From: Absidia repens
Lineage: Eukaryota; Mucoromycota; Mucoromycetes; Mucorales; Cunninghamellaceae
NCBI GenBank assembly: GCA_002105175.1
Contig: MCGE01000011.1
Span: 930,001 to 994,000, forward strand
Direction: 5' to 3'
DNA length: 64,000 nt
Positions 33,306 through 44,411 of the stretch are shown piece after piece; position 1 is the first letter of the stretch, and every line of letters starts with the position of its first letter. Below the pieces are notes generated by a model. That model saw nothing but the letters and a program-made list of their open reading frames with translations. It did not search any database and had not been told where the DNA came from. The position numbers and the translations under genes were made by a program.

Positions 33306-35240
33306 GTAACGTAAACTGGGATGACGACTATACTTATGAGTGACAAAGAATAAAAAATCGGTGGGGGGGGAGGATATTTGTAGAAAAAGAGAGTATAGGA
33401 ACGAACTGGAAGGGTGAAAAAAGAAGATAAAAAAAAAAAAGATTGAAGGAGCTGAAAATTTTATACCGTGAGTTCAAGTGTGGGGCGGATGGGAGACGGC
33501 ATGCACAGTTGATAAAAGTCACAAAAATTTTTGACCGAAAGCCAAAAATTTTAGGTCATCTGAACATGCAGAAAAAGGGAGAAAAACAATCCAAACAAGG
33601 TGATGGATGGTTTTATCAGTCCTATCACATACAAATCTTTCAAAAAGAGCAAAGCTGGTTTTATTATCAGATACTATATCTCTTTGTCTTTTGTTTCGGT
33701 GTCATTGTTTCGTGCTTAAAACATTGTTTTTTTTTCCAAACGCAAATGGAGTCAACTTTCTTCATATATTATCGTACATTATCAACCATTTTTCTTTTCC
33801 CGCACGTTTCGTCCCTGCATGAAATGTTGCTAAGAGACTAAAAATAACCGTCTTCACCTTTCTCCCCGACCCGTCGATGCTCTAAACTTTGAAGAGGGAA
33901 CCAGCATCCATTTTATCCCTCAGACATAAAGACAACTTCGGTACTATATATATATTAAGGTTTGTATTATTGATAATGATAATCACTGTAATGATCATTG
34001 TACAGTACTTGAGCTAACGCCGGTTAGATGATCAAATGATCTTCCATTAGTGGGCTACCTGGCGTCGATCAATGCAGTTTTATACTCCGCCAAAATTTTG
34101 GGTGCTGTCAGGGGCAACCTGCGTGCACCACAATCAGAATGCTCGAACGTAGATCACACGGCGAAGAGAGATTGAGTTGCCTTATCATCTTGGTAGTATT
34201 ATATTATGGTAATATGATCAACGAAAGCAACCCAAAGTCGAGGTTCATTTCACAAATATATTATATGTAGGTAAGTTAAAAAGTATCTTCCCACACGCCC
34301 TTGTTTTGTAAAAAAGTGCTGGTAAATTTTTTATTTCTTGCTTGTATCTCGTAAGCCAAGGGATCATAGTCCAGAGTCATTTCTTTAAAATGTAGCTTTA
34401 GGATAGCTGCACCCTTTCATATTGCTGCACTGACCCATCATAACGGTGCGTCCAACACAAACACGTTATGTCGTTCTCTAATGACTTTGTACCTCTGCAT
34501 ATCTTTCGCCCAAGCGCCCCATGTTCCAGTTCAAAGAGTATAATGTACTCTATTGTACATAAAAACTACTTCCACAAATCTACCGACTTACTCTGGCATA
34601 CGAATTGTAATTTTCGATGTTGTCGACGGAGAAAAAAAGTAAGTTGTTAATTGCTATATTGCCCAGCATTGGTCTTGTGCTGCTAACGCCGTGATTGCAC
34701 TCACACGAACACACGCATATATATACTTATACCCTTTTCTATATTATTATTTGCTTTTAAACACGCATACAGCTTGAATATTTAGCTAATCTCACTAGTG
34801 TATCTTTTTGATCCCTGATACTTCAATAAAAGTGTCTTATCATAATAATACAAATTAAAAGTTTGAGATGCAACGTAGACGCGAAAAGACAAGACATATT
34901 TTATTCAAATGTAGACATAAGCAATGGCAACTAACCTGAACTAATCTAATGGCAATACTAGGACGCATATCTAAATTTATGGTGGTCAGAAGTATGAGTC
35001 GGTAAGTATGAAGTGTACGGGCGCCAGAGAACATTGTTGTAGAATAAACATAGCGAAATATATGCTACTCCATCCAAATCAAGTCAAGTTATTCTACGGT
35101 GAAAATTTCAACTAGAATAGGCTGAGCTCCGCCACCTTGTCTGCAAAGCCGTCAAGAGAATAGAACAGCCATGAAAAAATAAAAAGAAGGGTTGCCCATT
35201 TTGTATCCACCAAAAAAAAAAAAAAAAAAAAAACAAGAGA
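33306..35240. other. Long gene-poor region upstream of repeat copy C
   Basis: The promoter side of the ZIP gene, then AT-rich DNA. A 132-codon plus-strand frame at 33443-33841 has no recognisable features and low-quality composition toward its end. TTATTCTACGGTG occurs at about 35088-35100, and TGTAGAATAAA at about 35038, the short motif pair also present upstream of copy D. No gene is supported. Confidence 0.45.
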
Positions 35241-35249
35241 CCAGGGAAA

Positions 35250-35985
35250 AATTCAAAACCCGCCCACGTGAAATGTTTTATTTTCTCTCTCCCGCCTTTT
35301 TTTATTTTTTCGGCTCTCTTTCTTTTGATTGATTTTTTCCCTTTATTTTTTTCTTCACTATTCAACTTCTATGGAGTTATTTTGGACATGGAATTGTATC
35401 AGGACTAGTTTAAAAGGGTTTTCAGCCCAGGGATTACAAGATGCATGGGGAAACCCTTTCATTTTGGATCTAGGATTTAGAACTACCATTTGTTGGCTTG
35501 TTGGAATCTTCATTAGCTTAGCTTAGAGTCAGTTTGTCCATAGTTTGTATCTACATCTGAATAAAATTTGTACCTTTACATTCTTGAATAAAAAATGTCC
35601 CATTAGTCTCTTTCATGTCTTCTTTAATAAATCCCTTTTTTATCATTGCCATTTGGATCTATAACTATGGTTGAAGAAAAGCTATGCCCTTTTAGTCTTT
35701 CTCATGCCTTGAACTGAACAATTCTGTAGATTACTATTATTCTTTACAATCGTACTTTTAGATTGGTGTTGACCATTTTGCAGATCTATTAATAGCCTCA
35801 ATCGTGCTACTTTCATCAGATCCCTGGTTACAATGAATCGCTCACTTTTAGTGTAGTGTTGAATATGTTATTTCAATAAAATATGGCCTTTTTATTTGCC
35901 ATTTTCTTCCCGACTAGAAAGTAATCAAATTACCGTTATTGTAGTTATTTTGTGAGTTTCCTATCAAAAACCAGCTTCTTAACCC
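35250..35985 (+). repeat. Dispersed ~0.7 kb repeat family, copy C
   Basis: The head is AAACCCGCCCACGTGAAATG near 35256, followed by a pyrimidine tract to about 35365. The core is TCAGGACTAGTTTAAAAGGG, then CAGCCCAGGGATTACAAGAT, GGGGAAACCCTTTCATTTTG, TTAGCTTAGCTTAG and CCATAGTTTGTATCTACATC. Then come degenerate units with AATAAAA, CCCATTAGTCTC/CCCTTTTAGTC and TCATGCCTT up to about 35900, and a tail TATTGTAGTTATTTTGTGAG shared with copy D. One 65-codon frame crosses the core (MELFWTWNCIRTSLKGF) but it is closed by stops in copies B and D, so it is not coding. Confidence 0.8.
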
Positions 35986-36665
35986 ATCCACTATGGCCAA
36001 GGTTTTTTGTTGTTGTTTTTTTGTTATGAATTTGGACACTGTAAAATAAGAGTATCCCGAATCTTGCCCGACAACGACACAGTCTACCCCGAATTCCTTT
36101 GTTGATCAAACGTGGTCGGTTTCAGCAGCAGACGTCGTATCATATTATTTGTTCATGATTGTACAATTTCTTTCTATAGTTGACATTCCCATTCTTTTCA
36201 AAGGACCTTTTTTATCGCCTGACCTGCCCAACTTTTCCCAGATTGATATTCAATTCTGTATACAACTCAAGCCGTACCATGCTCGATACCGAATGACTGA
36301 CCACGATGAGCACATAATACATCAGTCACAATCCAAAACATAATCTAACTTCTAAATCAACCATATGACCAGTAATTACCCAGTCCCCGTCCCCCAATAA
36401 CTCTAATCCACGCGTATGTTTTATCTTTTAGAAGCATTGTAAATCGCAACTGGATAACTTTATTGTAAAGCTCCACAGAATAAATAATAAATATGCAAAA
36501 GATATCATGAAAGACGAGCTTTATATAAAATAGTACAGATTTTTTTATTCATTCTATCAAAAATAGCCCAACTAATAAACCATCGCTATCGCTTTTACTG
36601 ATCATCATTAAACTATCACTAAACTAATCATTGACCTATCACCAATCATCCTTCCACTATCACTA
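35986..36665. other. Intergenic, 3' flank of VTA1
   Basis: No supported gene. AT-rich sequence adjoins the VTA1 stop, with likely minus-strand poly(A) signals in the last 150 bases. Confidence 0.4.
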
Positions 36666-38149
36666 TCAATATCCAAAATCATTTTGAATGTTATATCCAA
36701 GGTCATTCAAAGCGTCCAGTAATTGTGTCCGAGCAGTTTTGATGTCATCGTAATGCAACGCACTTATGGCCCATTTGGCATTTTTCTGAGCTGCAGCGAT
36801 CTCGTTAGGTCCCGCAATAGGTATGGCTTGCGTTGGTGGTTGAGATGATGGAGATGTTGATGACTCGTGATGCAATAATGACGGAGATGACTGTGGTAGG
36901 AGTGATGGTGATGATGGCGCAGATGTATCAGCACTATCGTATGGGTATGAAGAAGAGGCTTTGCGGTGAGGCGATTGTGGTAGATGTGGTGGTGATGATG
37001 GTGCGGATGCATTAGCGTTATCCGAGGGGATGGAAGAAGTGGCATCGACATTAGGTTGTTCATGCGAAGAGGCGGCGGACGAAGGACGTGATACGGAATG
37101 TGAAGACAGTGGCGATGCTGCTACTACTCTAGGTGATGGTATGTTGTTCCCCATTCCATTGGCAGGTTTATTGGGTGACGATGATGCTAGCGGAGCTGTG
37201 AAATTTGATGGGGGACTTGGAAAATCAGAAATGGCTGGTGGAAGTGGCCGTGGTTGTAAGAATGCATTGTCAATATCATGATCATCTATAGAGGTGGAGG
37301 AATCGGTGGGCTGTGTTGGTGTTGTATCTTCCTCACTATTTTCGTCATGTCGTTCCCCAGGAGCACCATGAGTAGGTACTCGTCCTTCACGGATCGCTTT
37401 AACAATATCTGCTGCTTTCCATTTTGCATATTTGATTTTTCCATCGACCTGAATAGAAGTAAAAGGCATGATTAGAGACGTTCGCCACAAAAACGAATGT
37501 CGTATGGAATTGAAACTTACCTCAGAATCAAGTTCACCAAACAGTTTCAGTAGTTCTAACAACACAGAAGCCACCAAGAACGTCTTGGCTGTTTTCCTAC
37601 ATAGTGAGTGAGTTTTATTACGCAGTGCCTTTTTGTTCAATGTGATATTACTCTCTTACCTGGATGCTTGTCCTGAACGATCTTCATTATCAGCGCTCAT
37701 GAAAACGTTCAGAGCAAAATTTTCCACATGAGAATAGCCTACTAAATCGTCCATGATAGCTTCGTTGTCAGCCCCCAAGGCTTGCTTTTTCTAAGGTCAC
37801 ACAAAGTGATATTGTTGGTAAAGTATAACCAAAGAATATGAGTGACAGAAGTTGTATGTATACCTGTTCCAGAGAATCTAAAAGATGAGAAATATACCTG
37901 GTAGTGGTCTTATTACTCGGTCCACGACTAATGGCCAACTTGACGGCGTAATAATAGGCTGTGATAAAAGAGGTGGCATATTTCCGTGAGTCATTTATAT
38001 AGTCGCTTTACAAAAAAAAAAAAAAAAAAAAAGATAATAATAATTGTGAATGCCTTACCATAATACGCCACTATTGAATCACGACTATCGAGCTCTTGGC
38101 AACGTTGGATATAAGGTGTCAAGTACTTCAGATCTTCAGGTATATCCAT
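36666..38149 (-). CDS. vta1: Vacuolar sorting protein VTA1/LIP5
   Basis: A cofactor of the AAA ATPase Vps4 in ESCRT-III disassembly at endosomes. The start at 38149 gives MDIPEDLKYLTPYIQRCQEL. The N-terminal MIT-like domain includes VAYYAYYYAVKLAISRGPSN, YISHLLDSLEQ, and YSHVENFALNVFMSADNEDR. It continues SGQASRKTAKTFLVASVLLE, LLKLFGELDSEVDGKIKYAK and WKAADIVKAIREGRVP. A long Pro/Ser/His-rich disordered linker follows. The C-terminal VTS domain that dimerises and binds Vps4 is ISALHYDDIKTARTQLLDAL, ending NIQNDFGY. Introns lie at about 37449-37519, 37599-37659, 37793-37861 and 37965-38056. The linker contains two near-identical blocks (about 36888-36960 and 36970-37045), a short internal duplication. 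Confidence 0.93.
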
Positions 38150-38471
38150 ATGTTATGTAGAAAAGAATAAGAAAAAAAGCGACGAAGTAAAAAAAAAAAA
38201 AAAAAAAAAAAAAGTCGGGGTTTAGGCGAAAAGAATAGGCCACCCCAAATTCCAAGAAAAAAAATCTGCATTAATACATTGCACCCATACCCACACCCAC
38301 ACCCACACATGTACACACACAGAGAAGTATATGCAGCCAACTATAAAACAACGAGTGTATATATTCATTCTTTATTATAAATCAAAGATCAATATCAAAC
38401 GAAGAATAATAAAAAATCAAACAAGTCAGGCCAACAAAGACAGCTGGTACTGAATTTTCAATCCATCACAC
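38150..38471. other. Gap between VTA1 and eL36
   Basis: It contains an A-rich tract (about 38190-38212), a CACACCC-type repeat near 38287-38312, and the 3' flank of eL36. No gene. Confidence 0.45.
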
Positions 38472-39149
38472 TTAAGAGCGACGAGACAAGGCAATAACGT
38501 TGGTCAATTCATCGATCTTCTTCTTGGAGCGGAGGAAGGTACCGAGCTATAATAATTGATAAAAGTGAGTACAATGAATTCCACCGAAATTTATTCCTCA
38601 GTCAGTTCCTGAAGTAGTAGATCACTTACTCTCTTCTTGGTGAGCTTCTTGGCACGCTTATCCTTGGAGTTCTTGATCAATTCCATAACACGACGTTCGT
38701 AGGGAGCGAAACCAGCAACTTCGCGGACAATGTTGCGAACAAAGGTAGTACGCTTGGAAGCCTGTAATAGAAAAAAATGTCAGTGCATCACATTTCTCCA
38801 TCATAGTCATTCAAGATACCCCTCCCCGACACTCTATCCATCCTTCCATCCATCCATCTATTTTACACATATCCTTTCAAACAAAAAATAGCATTCGAAA
38901 GTGACACTAGTGATTTGTGATGTCGTCTTTGTATCATGTCATTACATCCATCCATTCTCCATCCATCCATCCATCCATCCATCCATCCATCCATCCATCC
39001 ATCCATCCATCCATCCATCCATCCATTTCATTTCATCGATTTATACGTACACCTTGACGAGTAGAGGGCTTTTGCTTCAATTCACGACGAGTGGTGATGT
39101 GGCCCTTGTTGAGACCGACGGCGATACCAGACTTCTGTTGAGGAGCCAT
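38472..39149 (-). CDS. rpl36: 60S ribosomal protein eL36
   Basis: A cytosolic large-subunit protein of about 98 residues. Exon 1 begins [20 protein letters not shown] at 39149 and ends STRQG at about 39052. Exon 2 reads [40 protein letters not shown], and exon 3 [20 protein letters not shown], ending SRRS. These match the eL36 family closely. The first intron, about 285 bases, is long for this genome and is mostly a GGAT/ATCC microsatellite. Codon bias is strong. Confidence 0.96.
38953..39027. repeat. (ATCC)n microsatellite in eL36 intron 1
   Basis: About 17 nearly perfect ATCC units sit inside the first intron, with smaller scattered CATC repeats at 38832-38862. A related CATC repeat occupies intron 1 of RACK1 at 27361-27420. 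The repeat lengthens an intron that would otherwise be ordinary. Confidence 0.95.
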
Positions 39150-40719
39150 TTGTGGTGATAATAGATTCAGGAAGGAAGAAATCCAAAAAATCCTGATTTC
39201 ATCGACAAAAGTAAACCCCCCTTCCCTCCAAACGACTGACATTTAACCCCCGACCGAGCCCGTTACACTTTGATTTCCCGCGATCAGGCATCCTAGCATT
39301 TTATCTATTATATAAAAATCAGTACCGTGAGAGGGACATTACGTTTCTGTATCATCTAGGTCATCCGTAAAAATTGTACATGATACCATACAAATTTCTT
39401 TGATTAACTTGATAATAAATATCTCCAGTATGTATAAATATGTATGCTTACCATGATTGAAATCAAGCAACCCCATTCAGTTTGATTTTATACAGTCATT
39501 TGATTCACGTAAAGTCATTTGTACCATCATTTTAATCAGATAACGAAATATCGATGATAGATATGGCTGAGGGGTAAGCTTCAGAAATCGTGAACGGTGA
39601 GAATTTCACAAAATCTCCAGAAAAGTTGAAGAGCGGAATATGAATTCTATCATGGATCGCATAAAGCCAAATGGCATCGACTTGGAGAAAAAATAGTATA
39701 TGATAGATAACGATTAAATTCTGTAGAGATTGCTGGTAAGAGTTTTTGATTGCTGGCAATCATCCATTTGAGGGTGATAATAAAAAAATGGACATAAAAA
39801 CTGCGGCCTAATCAGTCAAGTTCAATTATAGAGGAACAATAGTGGACAATGAATGAACAGTTTATTTTAATCAAGACAGCCATGTAAACCATAACATAAA
39901 CTATAGTAACAAAACATAAAATGGTCCTAATCAATGTTCTAAAGAAAATGAATTATTACTGATATACTTTGATGATAACAGTATGCAAGATTCAATCTTG
40001 CTATTGCCGATATGTCCAAGTATATAGCCTGATAGTTATGCCGGGATTTTATAGATAACCCTAATTGATAATGGTACAAATTAGTGTATAATTTTATTGA
40101 TATGGTAACTGGATTGTTAAAAAGTGTATTCACATCTTATAATGAAAAAGACACTGAGATCGTTTTGTATGTGGAATAGGTCCTTTCCGTGAATTTGAAG
40201 ATCCGCAGCATTTTTTTTCCATGCCTTTGCCGGCGCTCGGATAATGAGAAAAATTGACCCATGACGATATCTGACAAAAACGAATGTATCAGTTATAGAT
40301 AGATTAGTAACGCAATTCTTTTGTATTATTGAAGATATGATAAACACAAAATTTCTGTCAGGGAAAAATTATCAGGATGGTGCAATACAAAGCTACAGAT
40401 ACGAAATAGTCTGTTTTTGGTGGCGATCCGTTGGTGGTGTTTGAACCTCTGATTATAATATTCTGTGTGTGTGTGACATTTTCCCGATAGCGCGCGCCCT
40501 TTGTCGGTCAAACAACTGTCTTTGAAAAAAAAAATAAACTCTTCAATTTTCCTCGCTCGTGGCTTGCCCGAAAGAAAAAAAAGAAAAAGGACAATAAATC
40601 GGACTTGCACCTTGCCCCTTCTTTTTTTTTTTTTTTTTTTTTTTATTCTTTCTCTCTCTTCCTCTCTCTCTCTCTTTTAGTTATTCAAAGATCGATTATT
40701 ATTTTTTATTTGACATGTC
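39150..40719. other. Intergenic between eL36 and the SIS-CBS gene
   Basis: The eL36 promoter region, then about 1.1 kb of AT-rich DNA without supported genes. The last 100 bases form a pyrimidine tract (T run at 40622-40644, then CTCTCTCTCTCTTT) leading to the SIS-CBS start. Minus-strand frames here are poor in composition and have no motifs. Confidence 0.45.
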
Positions 40720-40722
40720 ATG
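40714..40722 (+). promoter_or_regulatory. Minimal upstream ORF overlapping the SIS-CBS start
   Basis: ATG TCA TGA immediately precedes and overlaps the main start: the stop TGA shares bases with the main ATG (ATGTCATGATAG). Scanning ribosomes would meet this two-codon ORF first if it is in the leader. This could dampen translation or allow reinitiation. It is also possible that the transcript starts downstream. Confidence 0.4.
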
Positions 40723-41865
40723 ATAGACCACACCTTAAGCAATACGGACTACACTGATACCAACGATATTATTTTGGACGCTTCTCGGGTGCTACTAGAA
40801 GAAGCTCAGGCTTTACAAGCTTGTGCCGAACGACTACAACAGCAAGCACAGTCTCGACAAGGATATGAACGGGCAATAGAACTCATGTTCAAGGCAACAG
40901 ACTCTGGCGGAAAAATAGTGGTGACCGGTGTGGGAAAGTCTGGCAAGATCGGTGAAAAGATAGTGGCAACCATGCTATCGACTGGCACATTAGCTACGTT
41001 TTTACATCCAGTGGAAGCGCTTCATGGTGATTTGGGTATGGTGCAAGAAAACGATGTGATCTTGGCTCTCTCATTTTCTGGAAATACTGAAGAACTACTT
41101 TCGATGGTACCAAGTCTCAAGTATCGCCGAATTCCTATTATTGGCTTAGGTGGAAACTCGAAAAGCAAACTCGCAAAGGAGTGCCAAGCATGGCTGGACG
41201 GTTATGTCGATAAAGAGGCGGGTGGGACTATTCCGGCACCAACAAGCTCGACGACGCTGGCGTTGGCTTTGGGGGATGCGTTGGCTTTATCGCTAGCAAA
41301 ACTTCGCTCTTTCTCTACGGACGGATTCGCACTCAATCATCCCGGTGGCTCGTTGGGCCGACGCTTACTGCTCAAGGTGTCTGATACGATGATTGCAACA
41401 TCTATGGCGGGATCGGTGTCACCTCGGGCTTCATTGGACGTGGTGATTATGGAAATGACAAGGCATCCAAAGGCATCGGGTGTGATCGTGGTGGATATGG
41501 ACGACAAAAAGGGCATCATGAAAAAGATGATGATGGTGATGCCCACACCTCCTCCCTCAACGACTTCTTCGGATGATGACTCTTCATTGGTGGCGGACGG
41601 ACAAGTGCTTGGGGTGATTACTCATGGTGATATCCATCGTATCTTGAAATCTTCTGACAAGGACGGGATATTTAATATCCGCGCGGCTGACATTATGACC
41701 AGGAACCCAATTACTTGTCAAGGCAACACTCTGGCTGTGGACGCTCTTCATTTGATGACCGACAAATCTCCCTGTGAAAACAGTTTACCCTTATTACCGG
41801 TGACATCCAAACATGGTCGATGGCAAGGTGTGGTGACTTTGAAAGACCTGCAAGAATTTTTCTAA
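40720..41865 (+). CDS. SIS-CBS protein, arabinose-5-phosphate isomerase (KdsD/GutQ) type
   Basis: A single-exon 381-residue protein. The SIS domain (about residues 45-200) has VVTGVGKSGKIGEKIVATML, FLHPVEALHGDLGMVQENDV, ALSFSGNTEELLSMVPSLKY, PAPTSSTTLALALGDALALS, the KdsD/GutQ signature including the active-site HGDLG and the final FALNHPGGSLGRRLLLKVSD. Two CBS motifs follow (about 225-381), the first interrupted by a Met/Pro/Ser/Asp-rich insert. In bacteria this enzyme makes D-arabinose 5-phosphate for KDO; fungi make no KDO, so the role here is unknown. Lack of introns is unusual among its neighbours. A two-codon upstream ORF overlaps the start. Confidence 0.9.
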   Translation: MIDHTLSNTDYTDTNDIILDASRVLLEEAQALQACAERLQQQAQSRQGYERAIELMFKATDSGGKIVVTGVGKSGKIGEKIVATMLSTGTLATFLHPVEALHGDLGMVQENDVILALSFSGNTEELLSMVPSLKYRRIPIIGLGGNSKSKLAKECQAWLDGYVDKEAGGTIPAPTSSTTLALALGDALALSLAKLRSFSTDGFALNHPGGSLGRRLLLKVSDTMIATSMAGSVSPRASLDVVIMEMTRHPKASGVIVVDMDDKKGIMKKMMMVMPTPPPSTTSSDDDSSLVADGQVLGVITHGDIHRILKSSDKDGIFNIRAADIMTRNPITCQGNTLAVDALHLMTDKSPCENSLPLLPVTSKHGRWQGVVTLKDLQEFF

Positions 41866-42318
41866 GAGCATTTGGTGTGTAGATCATCGTCAATTTCCTC
41901 ATTGGTATTAGTCTTGTCTTTTTTTTGTACATATTATTTTTGTCCTTTTATTACATGTATTTTACCTCTTTATCAATATTATTCCCCTTCTTTGTCTTCC
42001 CTCCCTCCTCTTACCAATATGACTATTTTATACTCTACTCTTTATTTGATACATTATCTCTTTTAACTTTTAATAAAAAAGACAAATCAATCGTTTTTTT
42101 TTTTTTTTACAAAACGTATATGCATTTGGGTGACAACATCGCCATGATGCACACCTGTATGTTCTGCTTTATGCACGGAGTTCGAAATCCCTACCTTTTA
42201 TCCCTTTTTTTCTCTTTCTTTTTTTTTTTTTTTTTTCTTCTTTCTATTTTATTTTACTTTTTACTTTTTACTTTTTACTTTTTACTTTTTATTTTGGCAC
42301 CAAAAGCTACTTGTCACT
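41866..42318. other. Intergenic with (TTTTTAC)n leader of beta-tubulin
   Basis: The 3' flank of the SIS-CBS gene has TTTAATAAAAAAG near 42068. The beta-tubulin leader is T/C-rich and has about five TTTTTAC units at 42252-42290. No other coding content. Confidence 0.5.
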
Positions 42319-44411
42319 ATGAGAGAAATTATTCACGTACAAGCAGGTAAGCTATAAAAGCTTCTCGTGATGACTGGGATGACCTTGACACCATACTAAC
42401 CAACTCCTCTATTTTTTATCTTACTTATGCTTAAGGTCAATGTGGAAATCAGGTATAGAAAAGAAAAGAAAATGTATAGTACGCTATCATTGTCAACCTG
42501 TTTGTGGCGTTTTTTTTTCCTGTTGTTGCTTTTGTTGTTGTTATTATGTGACACTCTTTCCTATGATACGTTATGCACGTCTTATTTATGCTTCTTATAT
42601 GTATTTATTTATTTTAGATCGGGCAAAGATTTTGGGAAACCATTTCTCAAGAACATGGTATTGATAAAAATGGTGCATATGCTGGTGACAATGATTTGCA
42701 ATTAGAACGTATCAATGTTTACTATAATGAAGGCTCGACTGGAAAGTATGTCCCCCGATCTGTCCTTGTCGATTTGGAACCCGCTGTCTTGGATACCATT
42801 CGCAGCAGTGAATATGGTCGTCTTTTCCGTCCCGATAACTTTGTTGCCGGTCAATCTGGTGCTGGTAACTCATGGGCAAGGGTAAGAACTCTTTTTAGTG
42901 AAAAATACGTAGAAAAATAAAAACAGCAAAAAAAAAAAAAAAAAAACTGAAACGACTAACCTTCGTTCTTCTTTTCTATTATGAACCATTTAGGGATATT
43001 ATACTGAAGGTGCTGAACTAGTGGAGAATGTCTTGGATGTCATCCGAAAGGAAGCGGAGCATGCTGACTGCTTACAAGGTTTCCAAATGTCCCACTCTCT
43101 TGGGGGTGGTACAGGATCTGGACTGGGATCTTTGTTGCTCTCCAAAAGTAAAAAACGAGAATAGAAGGAAGGGGTCTCAAAGGAAAACGAAAAAAACCAG
43201 TATACTAATCATATGCATTTATTATTTCTATTTATATAGTTAGGGAAGAATACCCTGATCGAATGTTGTGCTCATACTCAGTTGTGCCATCGCCCAAGGT
43301 GTCCGATACTGTGGTGGAACCCTACAATGCAGTGTTGACCGTACATCAATTAGTTGAAAACTGTGATGCTACCTTCTGTATCGACAATGAAGCTCTTTAT
43401 GATATTTGTTTCCGAACCCTCAAGCTGACCAATCCTAACTATGGTGATTTGAATCAATTGGTTTCAGCTGTCATGTCTGGTGTCTCAACATCATTACGGT
43501 TCCCTGGTCAATTGAATGCGGATCTTCGAAAACTCTTTGTCAATATGGGTAAAAGTCAAATCTCCTTTCCCCTCCTCCTCCCCCCCACACACACACACAC
43601 ATATCTTCCATTTTTATTCATTTTTACTTTATATGCAATGTAGTTCCTTTCCCTCGTCTTCATTTCTTCATGGTTGGATTTGCTCCTTTGACAGCATTGA
43701 CATCGCAACAATACCGCAGTCTCAGTGTGCCTGAATTGACAGCTCAAATGTTTGATGCCAAAAACATGATGGCCGCTTCCGATCCTCGCCATGGACGGTA
43801 CCTGACGGTGGCTACCATCTTCCGTGGTCGTCTTTCCAGCAAAGAAGTAGAAAACCAAATGTTGGCTGTGCAGCAAAAGAACTCGGCTTTCTTTGTGGAA
43901 TGGATCCCTAGCAGTGTCAAGACCTCCCTGTGCGATATTCCCCCCGTGGGTCTAAAAATGAGTGGTACCTTTATTGGCAACAGCACCGCTATCCAGGATC
44001 TCTTCAAACGTGTCAACGATCAATTCACTGTCATGTTTAGACGTAAAGCGTTTATGCATTGGTATACTGGAGAAGGCATGGATGGTACGTATTAAAAAAC
44101 AGAACGCACGCGGTGTTATGGATGAGCAATGTTGACCCCCTTCTTCCTCCCCTTTTTTTTTTTTTTTTTTTGTCACTTTGTAGAAATGGAATTCACTGAA
44201 AGTGAAAGCAATATGAACGATCTTGTGTCAGAGTAAGTGTCAAAGTACATCAAACTCAATGAAACCAATAACCAACTATTTTATGCTTTTATTTTCCTTA
44301 TCTATCTCTAGATATCAGCAATACCAAGATGCTGCCGCTGATGTAGAATACGACTTGGAAGAAGACGAAATTGCTTTGGAAGAAGATGATCAAGGCTCCT
44401 ATGATAATTGA
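42319..44411 (+). CDS. Beta-tubulin with Ala198 and Tyr167
   Basis: Structural subunit of microtubules. Exon 1 (42319-42346) and a 17-base microexon (42436-42452) give [15 protein letters not shown], followed by [20 protein letters not shown]. The autoregulatory MREI start, the GTP loop [10 protein letters not shown], and [20 protein letters not shown] near the C-terminus are all present. The acidic tail ends [10 protein letters not shown]. By residue count Ala is at 198 (codon 43368-43370, context [13 protein letters not shown]) where most fungi have Glu, and Tyr at 167 (43275-43277) where Phe is usual; both are known benzimidazole-insensitivity states. Other introns lie at about 42882-42993, 43148-43239, 43547-43642, 44089-44183 and 44233-44311. 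Confidence 0.97.

Noticed and set aside
33443..33841. A 132-codon plus-strand open frame upstream of the ZIP gene
   Set aside because: It has no recognised motif, biased composition (Phe/Tyr/His rich), and lies in the promoter region of a divergent gene.
35329..35526. A 65-codon frame across repeat copy C as a coding element
   Set aside because: The homologous positions in copies B and D contain stop codons close to the start, so the repeat does not encode this peptide.
36764..37063. A His/Leu-rich 99-codon frame in the VTA1 linker
   Set aside because: It is a shadow of the Pro/Ser/His-rich VTA1 coding sequence on the same strand.
38764..39051. A snoRNA in the long eL36 intron
   Set aside because: ATGATGG and CTGA occur, but only about 20 bases apart, with no terminal stem or guide. 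Most of the intron is a microsatellite.
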